A DNA stretch of 64,000 bases from Mannheimia granulomatis (GTDB lineage: Bacteria; Pseudomonadota; Gammaproteobacteria; Enterobacterales; Pasteurellaceae), in assembly GCF_011455695.1 (NCBI RefSeq), contig NZ_CP015030.1, positions 372,001-436,000 on the forward strand, given 5' to 3'. The notes beneath the pieces are model-generated. The model had not been told where the DNA came from, searched no databases, and saw only the letters and a list, made by a program, of their open reading frames with translations. Positions 23,011 through 32,572 of the stretch are shown piece after piece; the first letter of the stretch is position 1, and each line of letters begins with the position of its first letter. Both the position numbers and the translations under genes were made by a program.

Positions 23011-23985
23011 TTAGTAATCAATAAATGAATCTTGATCTGCCCCTTCTTTTTCAACAGTAGGTTGAAGCATATGTTCACGCTTCAAGCCAAGTTGCAAGGC
23101 AACACCGATTGCAATATAAATAGATGAATAAGTACCAAAACCAATACCAATCAATAATGCAAGGGAGAAGCTATGTAATGTTGGACCTCCTAAATAGAAG
23201 AGTGCCAATACTACGAATAAAGTAGTCACCGAAGTCATTAAAGTACGGGAAAGTGTTTGGCTTAAAGAAATATCAATAATTTCAATAGAGCTTGCCCGAC
23301 GAATTTTGACAAAGTTTTCTCGTACACGGTCGAATACGACGATAGAGTCATTTAGTGAGTAGCCTACCACAGATAAAATAGCAGCCACAAAGGTAAGATC
23401 AATTTCAATCTGTAGGAATGAAAAGATACCAATGGTTACTAATACATCGTGGAAAAGGGCCACAATACCACCTACCGCTAAGCGCCATTCAAAGCGAGTG
23501 CCTACGTAAATTAATAGCATCGCGAGAGTGGCAAGGGTCGCATAGATTGCCCCTTGAGTAAGCTCTTCGCCCACATTAGGTCCAACAAACTCAATGCTTT
23601 TGATAACGGCATTTGGATCTAATTTTTGATGGATCATATCCATCACTTGATTACCTACGGACATATCACCCGCATTAGCAGACAAGCGAATCATCAGATC
23701 TTTTTGGCTACCGGTTGTTTGTACTAATGCACTACCATAACCGCTGTTTTCAAGCTCAGAACGTAGCTTAGCTAAATCTGCAGGTTGCGAGAATTGTGTT
23801 TCAATAACTGTACCACCGGTGAAGTCTAGCCCCCAGTTAAATCCTTTTGTTACAATTGTGAAAATACATAGTGCAGTCACAATTAATGAGAAAACAAAAC
23901 CAACATAGCGGTATCTCATAAAAGGAATCAGTTTATAAGGCAGCTTAATGTCTGCTACATCTTTTGTTACATTTTCAATAGCCAT
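23011..23985 (-). CDS. secF: Protein translocase subunit SecF
   Basis: A 324-residue inner-membrane protein that, with SecD, uses the proton gradient to pull preproteins out on the periplasmic side of SecYEG. It shows the SecF signature WGLDFTGGTVIE after the first membrane segment, a short periplasmic domain (about 60-140) and five more membrane segments with VGYSLNDSIVVFDRVRE. It follows secD after 10 bp in the order yajC-secD-secF. Confidence 0.97.
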   Translation of the reverse strand: MAIENVTKDVADIKLPYKLIPFMRYRYVGFVFSLIVTALCIFTIVTKGFNWGLDFTGGTVIETQFSQPADLAKLRSELENSGYGSALVQTTGSQKDLMIRLSANAGDMSVGNQVMDMIHQKLDPNAVIKSIEFVGPNVGEELTQGAIYATLATLAMLLIYVGTRFEWRLAVGGIVALFHDVLVTIGIFSFLQIEIDLTFVAAILSVVGYSLNDSIVVFDRVRENFVKIRRASSIEIIDISLSQTLSRTLMTSVTTLFVVLALFYLGGPTLHSFSLALLIGIGFGTYSSIYIAIGVALQLGLKREHMLQPTVEKEGADQDSFIDY

Positions 23986-23995
23986 TTATTCCACC

Positions 23996-25837
23996 TTAAA
24001 TCCAGAGTTTCTTCACGCGTTTGCCACCATACATCCAGTTTACCAGCATACGGGTTCCTGTAATGGCGGTAAACATGGAGATAATTACCCCCAATGCAAG
24101 TGTTACGGCAAAGCCTTTTACCGGGCCTGTTCCAACCCCGTAAAGCACTAATGAGGTTAATATCGTGGTTAAGTTTGAGTCAAAAATACTTGAGAATGCA
24201 CCGTTATAGCCTTCATCAATTGCTTGTTGGATCGAGCGACCATTACGAAGCTCTTCTTTAATCCGCTCATAAATCAGCACATTTGCATCCACTGACATAC
24301 CTACCGCAAGCACAATCCCCGCAATACCCGGCATGGTTAGCGTTGCACCGATTAATGACATTAAACCTACGGTTAGCACCATATTGGCAAGTAAAGCAAA
24401 AGACGCAAACACACCAAACATTTTGTAGTAAGCCAAACAGAATAGGATAGTTAAGCCAAGCCCTAAAATGCCGGCATCCATACCTTGTTTCACGTTATCT
24501 GTACCAAGTGATGCACCGATAGTGCGTTCTTCTACAATCACAATTGGAGCAATTAAAGCACCTGAACGTAACAATACCGACAAATTCTGTGCTTCAGCCG
24601 GTGAGTTAATGCCGGTAATTTGGAAATTATTACCAAGACGTGTTTGAATAGTTGCAACATTAATCACTTCTTGGTGTTTCTCAAGGATTACCTTGCCGTT
24701 AGCATCTTTACGTCCGGAATCTTTAAATTCGGTATAAAGAGTTGCCATCGGTTTTTTGATTGCCATTTTAGTGATTTCGCCCATCATTTCACCACCTGCA
24801 GTATCTAGCTTGATACTAACTTGTGGTAAACCACGCTCATCTTTACCTGCGGTTGCATCAATAATATGTTCACCGCCTAAAGAAGGCTTACGACGTAAGA
24901 CTACAGGTTCACCGTCACGCGTGTTTTGGACTTCCGAATCAGCCGGCACGATACCACGGGCAGCAGAGGCAACATTAGCTTCGGTATTGACCAAACGGAA
25001 TTCAAGGGTTGCAGTTGCCCCTAGAAGCTCTTTTGCACGAGCCGTATCTTGCACACCCGGTAATTCAACTACAATACGATCTGCACCTTGGCGTTGAATA
25101 GTTGGCTCAGAAACGCCTAATTCTTCAACACGTTTACGCAAAATTGATAAGTTTTGTTCAATTGCTGAACTACGAGAATCAGATAAAGCTTGCGTAGATT
25201 GTGTTAAAGTAAGATTATTTTCTTTAATTAAAATATCTAAATTGGGATGTACACGACGAATTAAACGTCCTGCTTTTTCAGCGGTTTCGTTATCAATGAA
25301 CTCAATTTCAGTTGCAAAATTTTCGCCTTTTTTGACCGCTTTATACTGTAATTTTTCTTTACGGAAATCATTACGTAGGCTGTCTTGCAAAGAATCTTGT
25401 TGTTTTGCAAGTGCCGTATTCATGTCAACTTCCATTAAAAAACGTACACCGCCACGCAGATCTAAACCACGTTTCATTGGGCTACCACCAATATCGCTTA
25501 GCCAATTTGGTGTTGCAGGTGCAAGGTTTAATGCCACAGAATATTTGTTACCTAATACTTCGGAAATTTTTTCTTTGGCAGGAAGTTGTTGATCATCCTG
25601 TTCCAAGCGAACCAAAATCGAGCCGTTTTCCAGCACAGCGGATTTTGGCTGAATGTTCATTGATGAAAGTGTGGATTGTACTTGAGCAAGGGTTTCAGGC
25701 GTTGCTTCTTGACCACGAGTGCCGGAAATCTGCACTGATGGATCTTCGCCATATAAATTTGGAAGGGCATATAAAGCACCAATGGCGATCACGAAGATCA
25801 CCATTAAATTCTTCCATAGAGGGAAACGGTTTAACAC
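23996..25837 (-). CDS. secD: Protein translocase subunit SecD
   Basis: A 613-residue SecDF-complex subunit. After the first membrane helix comes a large periplasmic region, including the conserved KRGLDLRGGVRFLMEVD and the P1 head. Five membrane segments occupy the last 170 residues, with AVGMSVDANVLIYERIKEEL. Length and layout match E. coli SecD (615). Confidence 0.97.
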   Translation of the reverse strand: MLNRFPLWKNLMVIFVIAIGALYALPNLYGEDPSVQISGTRGQEATPETLAQVQSTLSSMNIQPKSAVLENGSILVRLEQDDQQLPAKEKISEVLGNKYSVALNLAPATPNWLSDIGGSPMKRGLDLRGGVRFLMEVDMNTALAKQQDSLQDSLRNDFRKEKLQYKAVKKGENFATEIEFIDNETAEKAGRLIRRVHPNLDILIKENNLTLTQSTQALSDSRSSAIEQNLSILRKRVEELGVSEPTIQRQGADRIVVELPGVQDTARAKELLGATATLEFRLVNTEANVASAARGIVPADSEVQNTRDGEPVVLRRKPSLGGEHIIDATAGKDERGLPQVSIKLDTAGGEMMGEITKMAIKKPMATLYTEFKDSGRKDANGKVILEKHQEVINVATIQTRLGNNFQITGINSPAEAQNLSVLLRSGALIAPIVIVEERTIGASLGTDNVKQGMDAGILGLGLTILFCLAYYKMFGVFASFALLANMVLTVGLMSLIGATLTMPGIAGIVLAVGMSVDANVLIYERIKEELRNGRSIQQAIDEGYNGAFSSIFDSNLTTILTSLVLYGVGTGPVKGFAVTLALGVIISMFTAITGTRMLVNWMYGGKRVKKLWI

Positions 25838-25865
25838 AATAAATCCCCAAATGTTAAATGTTTAA

Positions 25866-26159
25866 TTAAAGCGATTTTAATGAACCTTTTGGTAGCACTG
25901 CAACCACGAAATCACGTTTGATGGTAACTTCTGTTGTATCATTTAGTGCAATGACGATGTTATCATTATCCGCAGTTACTTTTGTGATTTTACCGATTAA
26001 ACCACCGCTGGTTAATACTTCTTCACCTTTTGCTAGGCTTGCAAGTAATTCGTGTTGTTGTTTTTGGCGTTTCGCTTGTGGGCGATAAATCATAAAATAG
26101 AAAATCAGACCAAAAATCAGTAGGATAAAGATCATCTCCATTCCGCTGCCTTGTTGCAT
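25866..26159 (-). CDS. yajC: Sec translocon accessory subunit YajC
   Basis: A 97-residue protein with one membrane helix (about 8-25) followed by the hallmark YRPQAKRQKQQHELLASLAK and a small basic domain with VLTSGGLIGKITKV. It is the first gene of the yajC-secD-secF operon and is preceded by AAGGAGC. Confidence 0.95.
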   Translation of the reverse strand: MQQGSGMEMIFILLIFGLIFYFMIYRPQAKRQKQQHELLASLAKGEEVLTSGGLIGKITKVTADNDNIVIALNDTTEVTIKRDFVVAVLPKGSLKSL

Positions 26160-26350
26160 ATAAAGCTCCTTAAATTGTTATAAATGAATAAAAAATAAAT
26201 GTTATAAAAACGCCTGTTAAAATACCATAAATTCAATGAATTAACGAGTAGAAAAATTCATCGAATGCTTTTCTTTTAAACAAAGATTTGAGTAAAATCG
26301 GTTTATTTGGTTCCCTGTAGGGATAAATTTTATAAATGTAAGGAGAAAAA

Positions 26351-26908
26351 ATGAAGAAATCATCTCAACTAGCGGTTATTTTTGGCTTAATTTTTGCAAA
26401 TGCAGCATTTGCTCACAATGTACAGCTAAATCAATCTGTACCTAATGTTGCAGTTGCTAAAGATGGCGAATTAACAGCTTCGGGCGGCAAAGTTTCTTAT
26501 AAAAATTGGAATTCATCATCTCTAAGTGGAAAAGTGCGAGTAATCCACCATTTTGCCGGCAGAACTTCGGTTAAAGAAAAAAATGAAGCCTTGATGACAG
26601 CGATTAAAAGTGCCGGTTTTGATCGCAGTAAATACCAAACTGTCACTATCGTAAATGCAGATGATGCGATTGTCGGCACAGGTTTATTTGTAAAAAATAG
26701 TGTAGAAAACGGGAAATTAGACAATCCGCACAGCCAAGTTGTATTAGATCAACAAGGTAATGTGAAAAAAGCTTGGGGCTTAAAAGAAAAAGAGAGCTTT
26801 ATTGCGGTGCTTGATAAATCAGGTAAAGTACAGTTTACTGCCGAAGGCAAATTATCCGCTAAGCAAATTGAAGACGTGATTAATTTGGTAAAAGCATTGA
26901 CTCAATAA
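26351..26908 (+). CDS. ytfJ: Periplasmic YtfJ-family protein
   Basis: A 185-residue secreted protein: signal peptide with cleavage near AAFAH, then a thioredoxin-like fold. Matches to E. coli YtfJ are plain in KVRVIHHFAGRTSVKEKNEA and YQTVTIVNADDAIVGTGLFV. The family lacks a CXXC pair here, so thiol-disulfide activity is not expected. Function is unknown. AAGGAG precedes the ATG, and the gene stands alone ahead of a bidirectional terminator. Confidence 0.9.
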   Translation: MKKSSQLAVIFGLIFANAAFAHNVQLNQSVPNVAVAKDGELTASGGKVSYKNWNSSSLSGKVRVIHHFAGRTSVKEKNEALMTAIKSAGFDRSKYQTVTIVNADDAIVGTGLFVKNSVENGKLDNPHSQVVLDQQGNVKKAWGLKEKESFIAVLDKSGKVQFTAEGKLSAKQIEDVINLVKALTQ

Positions 26909-26912
26909 GTTG

Positions 26913-26940
26913 AAATGAGGGGCTAAATAACCCCTCATTT
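26913..26940. terminator. Bidirectional terminator between ytfJ and galM
   Basis: AAATGAGGGG (26913-26922) and CCCCTCATTT (26931-26940) form a perfect 10-bp stem with an 8-nt loop. The A/T ends give T-tracts both ways. Confidence 0.9.
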
Positions 26941-26942
26941 AT

Positions 26943-27911
26943 TTATCGAATAAAGCGATAACTTATTGAATGCTGATAAGTTTCCCCGGCCTTAGTAATT
27001 CCCCCAAATTGCAATAATTCAGGTTGATTCACCGAGTTCGGGAAAAACTCGGGTTCTAATGCTACACCTGCATAATCCTCATATTCACCGCCTTTTGCAT
27101 TCGGTTGCCCTTTTAGCCAGTTGCCCGTATAGAGTTGTAAAGCCGGCATTGAGGTCCGAAGTTCCATTTTTAGATCCGATACAGTTAAACAAGCGGTCGG
27201 ATTTTGCGAATTTTTTGCAAGTTGGAAGGCGTGATCGTACCCTTTAACCGCTTTTTGATCGCCATCGCTTAACAGATCTTGCCCAATTGTTTTCGCGATG
27301 TGGAAATCAAAGCTTGTGCCGTCCACTTTTTTTAGTGGAGCATTGGGAATACCGCTTTCGTCCACCGGAAGGTAAGCCTCGGCATTAATCATCAGTTGGT
27401 GATTTAACACATCGCCAAAACCTTGTAAATTAAAATATGCATGATTGGTTAAACAAAGCGGCGTGTCTTGATTAGCCTTGGCATTAAATAGAATTTTCAG
27501 TTCGTTTTGTTCTAAACGATATTCTACAGTTGCTTGCACTTCACCGCCAAAGCCCTCTTCGCCATCTGCAAAAATATAGGAAAATTTAACCGCTTGTTCG
27601 TTTTGGTTTTCCAATTTCCACGTGACTTTATCTCCACCTAAAGCCCCTCCGTGCAAATTATTATTGCCGTTATTTTTGCCAAGCTGATAGGTTTTACCGT
27701 TCAGCGAATATTCGGCATTGGCAATGCGATTAGCATAGCGACCAATAGTCGCCCCAAAGTAAGCGGTCTGTTTTTGCCAATTTTTTGCAGATGTTGTAAC
27801 TAACACTTCCCGTTCTTCATTTGGCATTTTGACTATGCAGGATAACCAAGAAGCGCCTAAATCGGATAGGGTGATTTTTAAAAATGCATTTTCGAGAGTG
27901 AATAGGTTCAT
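26943..27911 (-). CDS. galM: Aldose 1-epimerase (galactose mutarotase)
   Basis: A 322-residue cytosolic enzyme that interconverts the alpha and beta anomers of galactose, feeding galactokinase. The active-site His lies in CLTNHAYFNLQG, the catalytic Glu in GVALEPEFFPNSVN near the end, and GRYANRIANAEYSLNGK is the N-terminal signature. It is the last gene of galT-galK-galM. The 126-bp gap to galK holds a cluster of hairpins. A short uptake sequence is inside the gene. Confidence 0.93.
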   Translation of the reverse strand: MNLFTLENAFLKITLSDLGASWLSCIVKMPNEEREVLVTTSAKNWQKQTAYFGATIGRYANRIANAEYSLNGKTYQLGKNNGNNNLHGGALGGDKVTWKLENQNEQAVKFSYIFADGEEGFGGEVQATVEYRLEQNELKILFNAKANQDTPLCLTNHAYFNLQGFGDVLNHQLMINAEAYLPVDESGIPNAPLKKVDGTSFDFHIAKTIGQDLLSDGDQKAVKGYDHAFQLAKNSQNPTACLTVSDLKMELRTSMPALQLYTGNWLKGQPNAKGGEYEDYAGVALEPEFFPNSVNQPELLQFGGITKAGETYQHSISYRFIR

Positions 27912-27925
27912 AGATTACCTCTTTG

Positions 27926-28032
27926 CCCCATACGAGCCGTATGGGGTTAGAAAATCTGAGCCATGCTGTGGCTCTCTATTTTTCAGCTCTAGAGGAGCTG
28001 GGATAATGTAACCTAGCACGGTTGTGTTAGGT
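27926..28032. repeat. Cluster of four small hairpins between galK and galM
   Basis: Four inverted repeats stand in a row. CCCCATACG/CGTATGGGG (27926-27946, 9 bp, 3-nt loop). GAGCCA/TGGCTC (27958-27974). CAGCTC/GAGCTG (27984-28000). ACCTAGCAC/GTGTTAGGT (28011-28032, one wobble). They fill almost the whole intergenic gap, so any galKM transcript would carry them. Confidence 0.75.
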
Positions 28033-28037
28033 AAAGC

Positions 28038-29192
28038 TTATACCTCACGCACACCATCAGAAGCAATGCAAAGATAGAAAGTTTCCTTAATGCCAGTCTG
28101 CTTTTCATAGTTTTCAGCAACAAGTTGGCGAAGAGACTCTACTTTATCATTTGGTACTAAACAGACAATACAACCACCGAAGCCGCCACCTGTCATTCTT
28201 GCCCCGCCATTTTTCCCAATAGCTCTTTGGGCAAGTTCGACCAAATAATCAATTTCCGGAATAGTGATTTCAAAATCATCACGCATAGAGTCGTGCGATT
28301 GAGCCATTAATTCGCCTAGTTTTACCATATCATTCGCTTTTAATGCTTCTGCTGCTTCCAACACACGTTGGTTTTCACTAATGATATGTTTAGCTCTTTT
28401 ATAAGCAAGTTCATTCACTTCGTTTAATTCCGCAGCTCGCTCGATAAACTGCTCGGCAGTGACATCACGTAATTTTTTTGCTCCAAAGAAATGAGCAGCA
28501 AATTCACATTGTTCACGACGGCTATTGTATTCACCTGTTACTAAATCGTGCTTCACGTTAGAATTGATGATTGCGATTGAATATCCTTGTGGAACAGGGG
28601 TAGGGGTGATTTCAAGGCTGCGGCAATCAATCATCACAAAATGATCTTTTTGCCCCAATGCAGAAGTCAGCTGATCCATATTACCGCAATTACAGCCAAC
28701 AAATTTATTTTCCGCCTCTTGCCCGATTAAGGCAATTTTTTGCAACGAAAGTGGTAAATCGCCAAGCAGTTGAGCGGTTTTGCCGATAGAAATTTCGAGT
28801 GCGGCTGAGGAGCTTAAGCCTGATGACATCGGCACATCGCTGGTGATGACTAAATCCGCCCCCTGTTTGAAATCGGGATATTGGGTTTGAATGTATTTGA
28901 CTACGCCACGCACATAGTTTGCCCATTTATGTTCACTTTGAGTGATTGGCTGGCTTAAATCAAACTCATCTTGTTCGTTAAGATCGATAGCAAAAACACA
29001 CCATTTATGGTCGTCTCGTTTGGCAAAACTCACCGCAGTGCCATAATTAATGGCACAAGGCATCACAAAACCATCGTTATAATCCGTATGTTCACCGATA
29101 ATATTCACCCGACCAGGGGCAAAAACGGTACGTTCAGCGGTGTAGCCAAAATGTTGTTCAAATTTTTGAATGGCAATTTCTTGTGGTTTCAT
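28038..29192 (-). CDS. galK: Galactokinase
   Basis: A 384-residue GHMP-family kinase that phosphorylates galactose at C1. Motifs: the galactokinase signature [19 protein letters not shown] near residue 28, the GHMP ATP loop [15 protein letters not shown], and [15 protein letters not shown] near the C terminus. The length matches E. coli GalK (382). It follows galT after 9 bp in the same operon. Confidence 0.97.
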   Translation of the reverse strand: MKPQEIAIQKFEQHFGYTAERTVFAPGRVNIIGEHTDYNDGFVMPCAINYGTAVSFAKRDDHKWCVFAIDLNEQDEFDLSQPITQSEHKWANYVRGVVKYIQTQYPDFKQGADLVITSDVPMSSGLSSSAALEISIGKTAQLLGDLPLSLQKIALIGQEAENKFVGCNCGNMDQLTSALGQKDHFVMIDCRSLEITPTPVPQGYSIAIINSNVKHDLVTGEYNSRREQCEFAAHFFGAKKLRDVTAEQFIERAAELNEVNELAYKRAKHIISENQRVLEAAEALKANDMVKLGELMAQSHDSMRDDFEITIPEIDYLVELAQRAIGKNGGARMTGGGFGGCIVCLVPNDKVESLRQLVAENYEKQTGIKETFYLCIASDGVREV

Positions 29193-29201
29193 TGGTATTC
29201 C

Positions 29202-30245
29202 TTACTTTTTATAATGTTCAATGTCACTGACTGCATTTAAACGTTCTGCTGCCTGCTCTGGGGTTAAATCTCGTTGGGTTTCAGCCATCATTTCATAGCC
29301 AACCATAAATTTACGCACCGTTGCCGAACGCAGTAGTGGTGGATAAAAATGAGCATGAAGTTGCCAATGTGCGTTTTCTTTGCCGTTAAACGGGGCGAAA
29401 TGAAAGCCCATTGAATAAGGGAAGCTGATATTAAACAGATTATCGTAGCGCGTGGTGAGTTTTTTCAATGCCAAGGCTAAATCGGCTTTTTCCGATTCGT
29501 TTAAATCAGTAATCGACTTAAATTGTTTGGCTTTTGGCAGCAACAACGTTTCAAACGGCCAGCTCGCCCAGTAAGGCACAACCGCAATCCAATCTTCCGT
29601 TTCTACCACAATTCGCTCTTTTTTATCTAATTCACGCTTAGCATAATCCAGCAACAGCGGGCTGCCATATTGAGCGAAATAGTTGGCTTGGCATTCATCT
29701 TCAAGGGTGATTTCATTAGGCAAAAAATTACTCGCCCAAATTTGACCGTGCGGATGTGGGTTAGAGCAGCCCATCATTGAGCCTTTATTCTCAAAAATTT
29801 GTACCCATTGGTAACGCGTTTTCAGCTCGTTTGCTTGCTCTTGCCAAACGGTCACTACATCGGTAATTTCTGCCACAGAAAGTTGAGGCAAGGTTTTGCT
29901 GTGATCGGGCGAAAAGCAAATCACACGGCTTTCCCCTTGGGTATGTGAGATTTGAAACAGCGGATCGTTATTTGGCTCAGGAGCCGGAGTGTCGGGCAGT
30001 AACGCCGAAAAATCGTTTTTAAACACAAACGGCTTGGTGTAATTCGGATTTTGCTCACCGGTGATACGTTTATTGCCCGGGCAGAGATAACAAGTTGGAT
30101 CGTAGCTTGGTTTATCATCTTGCACAATTTCTTCTTGCTGCCCTTGCCAAGGACGTTTTGCTCGATGAGGGGAAACCAAAATCCACTGATTTTTCAGCGG
30201 ATTAAAACGGCGATGTGGATGGTCGTTAAGAACAAATTCGCTCAT
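29202..30245 (-). CDS. galT: Galactose-1-phosphate uridylyltransferase
   Basis: A 347-residue enzyme of the Leloir pathway that exchanges UMP between UDP-glucose and galactose-1-phosphate. The active-site motif is [14 protein letters not shown], and the metal-site Cys pair is in TCYLCPGN. I chose the ATG preceded by AAGGAGTGCTTT; the frame stays open 24 codons further up but those residues are not family-like. It is the first gene of the gal operon, with a CRP site about 60 bp upstream. galE is not here. Confidence 0.96.
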   Translation of the reverse strand: MSEFVLNDHPHRRFNPLKNQWILVSPHRAKRPWQGQQEEIVQDDKPSYDPTCYLCPGNKRITGEQNPNYTKPFVFKNDFSALLPDTPAPEPNNDPLFQISHTQGESRVICFSPDHSKTLPQLSVAEITDVVTVWQEQANELKTRYQWVQIFENKGSMMGCSNPHPHGQIWASNFLPNEITLEDECQANYFAQYGSPLLLDYAKRELDKKERIVVETEDWIAVVPYWASWPFETLLLPKAKQFKSITDLNESEKADLALALKKLTTRYDNLFNISFPYSMGFHFAPFNGKENAHWQLHAHFYPPLLRSATVRKFMVGYEMMAETQRDLTPEQAAERLNAVSDIEHYKK

Positions 30246-30302
30246 AAAGCACTCCTTGAAATTATAACTTTCAAAAGTATAGCGAAAGTTGTAAAAAATG
30301 AC

Positions 30303-30318
30303 TGTGATATAGCTCACA
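30303..30318. promoter_or_regulatory. CRP site upstream of galT
   Basis: TGTGATATAGCTCACA matches all conserved CRP half-site bases. It is 58 bp upstream of the galT start, suitable for activation of galTKM. No GalR-type operator was recognised. Confidence 0.82.
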
Positions 30319-30390
30319 AAAATGATGTCAAGCGGTTAATTTATCTGACATTTTTGCAAATTTTGAGATAAATTTTACCGCTTATAAGTG

Positions 30391-31476
30391 TTATGGATTT
30401 TTCCCTTCCACCTCAATAATCATCACTTCTGATTGAGAACCTAATCGCATTGGTACGCCCCAGAAGCCGTAGCCTGAGGTCACAAAATAATGCCCGAAAC
30501 CGATTTTTTCATAGCCGTAATGTAGGCGATACATCAGCTTGGTAATAATGCTGGCGGGGAAAACTTGCCCTTTGTGGGCGTGTCCGGAGACTTGAATATC
30601 AATCGGTAATTGTGCGTGTTTTTCAATTTCTGTCGGGCGATGGTCGAGCAAAAACACGGGTAGGTTTGTATTTACCCCTTGCAGTAGTTTTTCCGTGGAA
30701 GGGCGGTCTTTTACCAAATCATCATTTCGTCCGATAATAGTAAATTTTCCGTCAATTTCAACCGCTTGATCCCATAAAACTGTGATCCCGGCTGCGGTAA
30801 TTTCTTGTGCGATACTCTCTTGATCGCCAAAGAAATCGTGGTTGCCGAGGGTAGCATAAACGCCAAGTGGAGCTTTTAATTTCGCTAAATGCGGTTGCAT
30901 ATTTTCGGCTCGATAGGCACTGACATTATCGTCCATAATATCGCCGGGCAATAAAATCAGATCCACTTTTTCTTGGTTGAAAATGTCCGCTAGTTTATCA
31001 AGTTGCTTGGCTCCAAACAGTTTGCCTAAATGTAGATCGCTTGCCACACCAATACGTAGCGGTTGAGCTAATGGTTTATCTAGTTTTACCGAATAATGCA
31101 CCACCGTTGGCGTATAGGCGTTATAAAAGCTCAGTGCAATTAAGCCTAAATACGTAAAAGGATAGCTGATTTTGAGCCAACGAGTAACGCTTGGATTTCC
31201 CTTAAATAATTTGTAAATACAAGCGGTCAAAAAACTGATAAAAAATGCAAATAGCAGCAATACCAGCACAAATGCCATTGGTCTAAACAGCATTACTGTG
31301 CGAGTAAGGTGTAAAACGACTAAGCCGTTAATCAGTAAAAAGGTGATGATAGTAAAGGTTTTACGGGCTTTAGCGGATAGATTAAACAGCCAAGCTATTG
31401 TTTTGCTAAAACTGAATAAAAAAAGTTGTAATGCGATAATCGCAATAGTGCTGGTGATGTAATAACGATATTCCAT
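30391..31476 (-). CDS. Membrane-anchored metallophosphoesterase
   Basis: A 361-residue protein with four or so hydrophobic segments in residues 5-130, then a calcineurin-type phosphoesterase domain. Metal-binding motifs appear in order: GVASDLHLGK, LLPGDIMDD, LGNHDFFGD, and VSGHAHKGQ near the C terminus. It resembles the YkuE/YaeI group, some of which act on lipid-linked substrates such as UDP-diacylglucosamine-type lipids. Here the substrate is unknown. It lies between the gal operon and an AEC transporter, on the same strand. Confidence 0.85.
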   Translation of the reverse strand: MEYRYYITSTIAIIALQLFLFSFSKTIAWLFNLSAKARKTFTIITFLLINGLVVLHLTRTVMLFRPMAFVLVLLLFAFFISFLTACIYKLFKGNPSVTRWLKISYPFTYLGLIALSFYNAYTPTVVHYSVKLDKPLAQPLRIGVASDLHLGKLFGAKQLDKLADIFNQEKVDLILLPGDIMDDNVSAYRAENMQPHLAKLKAPLGVYATLGNHDFFGDQESIAQEITAAGITVLWDQAVEIDGKFTIIGRNDDLVKDRPSTEKLLQGVNTNLPVFLLDHRPTEIEKHAQLPIDIQVSGHAHKGQVFPASIITKLMYRLHYGYEKIGFGHYFVTSGYGFWGVPMRLGSQSEVMIIEVEGKNP

Positions 31477-31512
31477 GTAATTTCCTATTAAAATAAAGTT
31501 TGTTCCATAAAA

Positions 31513-32493
31513 TTAAACCCAGCCCATTTGGCGTAATATAAATAAGCCCAAGCTTGCACTCAACATTGAGCCAAGGGTGGTAACAGCAATTAAATTAGCG
31601 GCTGCTTCACCATCACCGCCATAATTTCGGGTCATTGCATAGGTGGCAGAGGCCACAGGCGCAGAGGCGGTAACAAATACAATGCCGAGTTCCATTGGTG
31701 GTAAAGCGAAAATAAATTTGCCGAACAGTAATAAAAATAGCGGGGCAAAAATTAAGCGAACTGAGGCAGAAAACAGCACAATTTTGTTAATCGTACTTTC
31801 CGCCCCTTGATTAAATTGCTTAAGCTGCTTGAAGTTAAGGCTTGCTCCGGTGCAAATTAACGCCAGCGGCAAGGTTAACCCGGCAATTAAATGTCCGGCA
31901 GATTCAATCGGCTTAGGAATCAGGCTGCTTAATTCAAATACGTTAAATATAATGCCTGCCACCACAGCCAATATTAGTGGATTTTTAAAAATTGAAATAA
32001 TTAATCTGCCTACATTCACTTTTCTTTCGCTAAGTGAAGAGGTGAGTGTAATTACCGCCAGCACATTAAAGGTAATCACCAAACACGAAATATAGACAGA
32101 AGCCGCAGCTAAGGCTTTATCGCCGTAGGCATTGAGAATTAACGCAATGCCTAAAATTGCCGCATTAGCACGGAATGTGCCTTGGGTGAAAATGCAGCGA
32201 TAACGTCTGTTTTCAATATGGCGTGCTGCCCACCATTCTGCCCAAAAGTAAATCAATAATGTTCCTACAACCCCTGTAGCAATGAGGTTGATTTGGCTGG
32301 AAAAATTCAATGGGCTTTTCAGCATATTGAAAAACAGCATTGGCGGCAGGGTAAAATTAAATACTACTTTTGATGCAGTCTGGCAGAATGCATCGTCAAT
32401 AAATTTTCGATAACGTAAAAAGATACCGAACAACATTAATAAAATAGTTGGCAGCGTAACACTGATGCTGAATTGTAAGGATTCTAGGAACAT
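31513..32493 (-). CDS. AEC family transporter (auxin efflux carrier fold)
   Basis: A 326-residue inner-membrane protein with about ten hydrophobic segments and the two repeated halves typical of the AEC/bile-acid transporter fold. Marks include TASKVVFNFTLPPMLFFNML in the first half, and LPLALICTGASLNFKQLK and SAPVASATYAMTRNYGG in the second. Bacterial members are linked to malate, malonate or other organic acid transport, but no substrate can be assigned. It starts 80 bp behind prfB on the same strand. Confidence 0.87.
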   Translation of the reverse strand: MFLESLQFSISVTLPTILLMLFGIFLRYRKFIDDAFCQTASKVVFNFTLPPMLFFNMLKSPLNFSSQINLIATGVVGTLLIYFWAEWWAARHIENRRYRCIFTQGTFRANAAILGIALILNAYGDKALAAASVYISCLVITFNVLAVITLTSSLSERKVNVGRLIISIFKNPLILAVVAGIIFNVFELSSLIPKPIESAGHLIAGLTLPLALICTGASLNFKQLKQFNQGAESTINKIVLFSASVRLIFAPLFLLLFGKFIFALPPMELGIVFVTASAPVASATYAMTRNYGGDGEAAANLIAVTTLGSMLSASLGLFILRQMGWV

Positions 32494-32572
32494 AAGTTAT
32501 CTTAATGGATGAGGCACCCTGCTTATCATGAGTGCCTTTCGTTTTGCTTGTTCAAGCATTAAGTGAACAATA

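Noticed and set aside
32512-32540. AGGCAC/GTGCCT hairpin after prfB as a terminator
   Set aside because: The stem is only 6 bp with a long loop and no T-tract on the prfB strand, so support is too weak.
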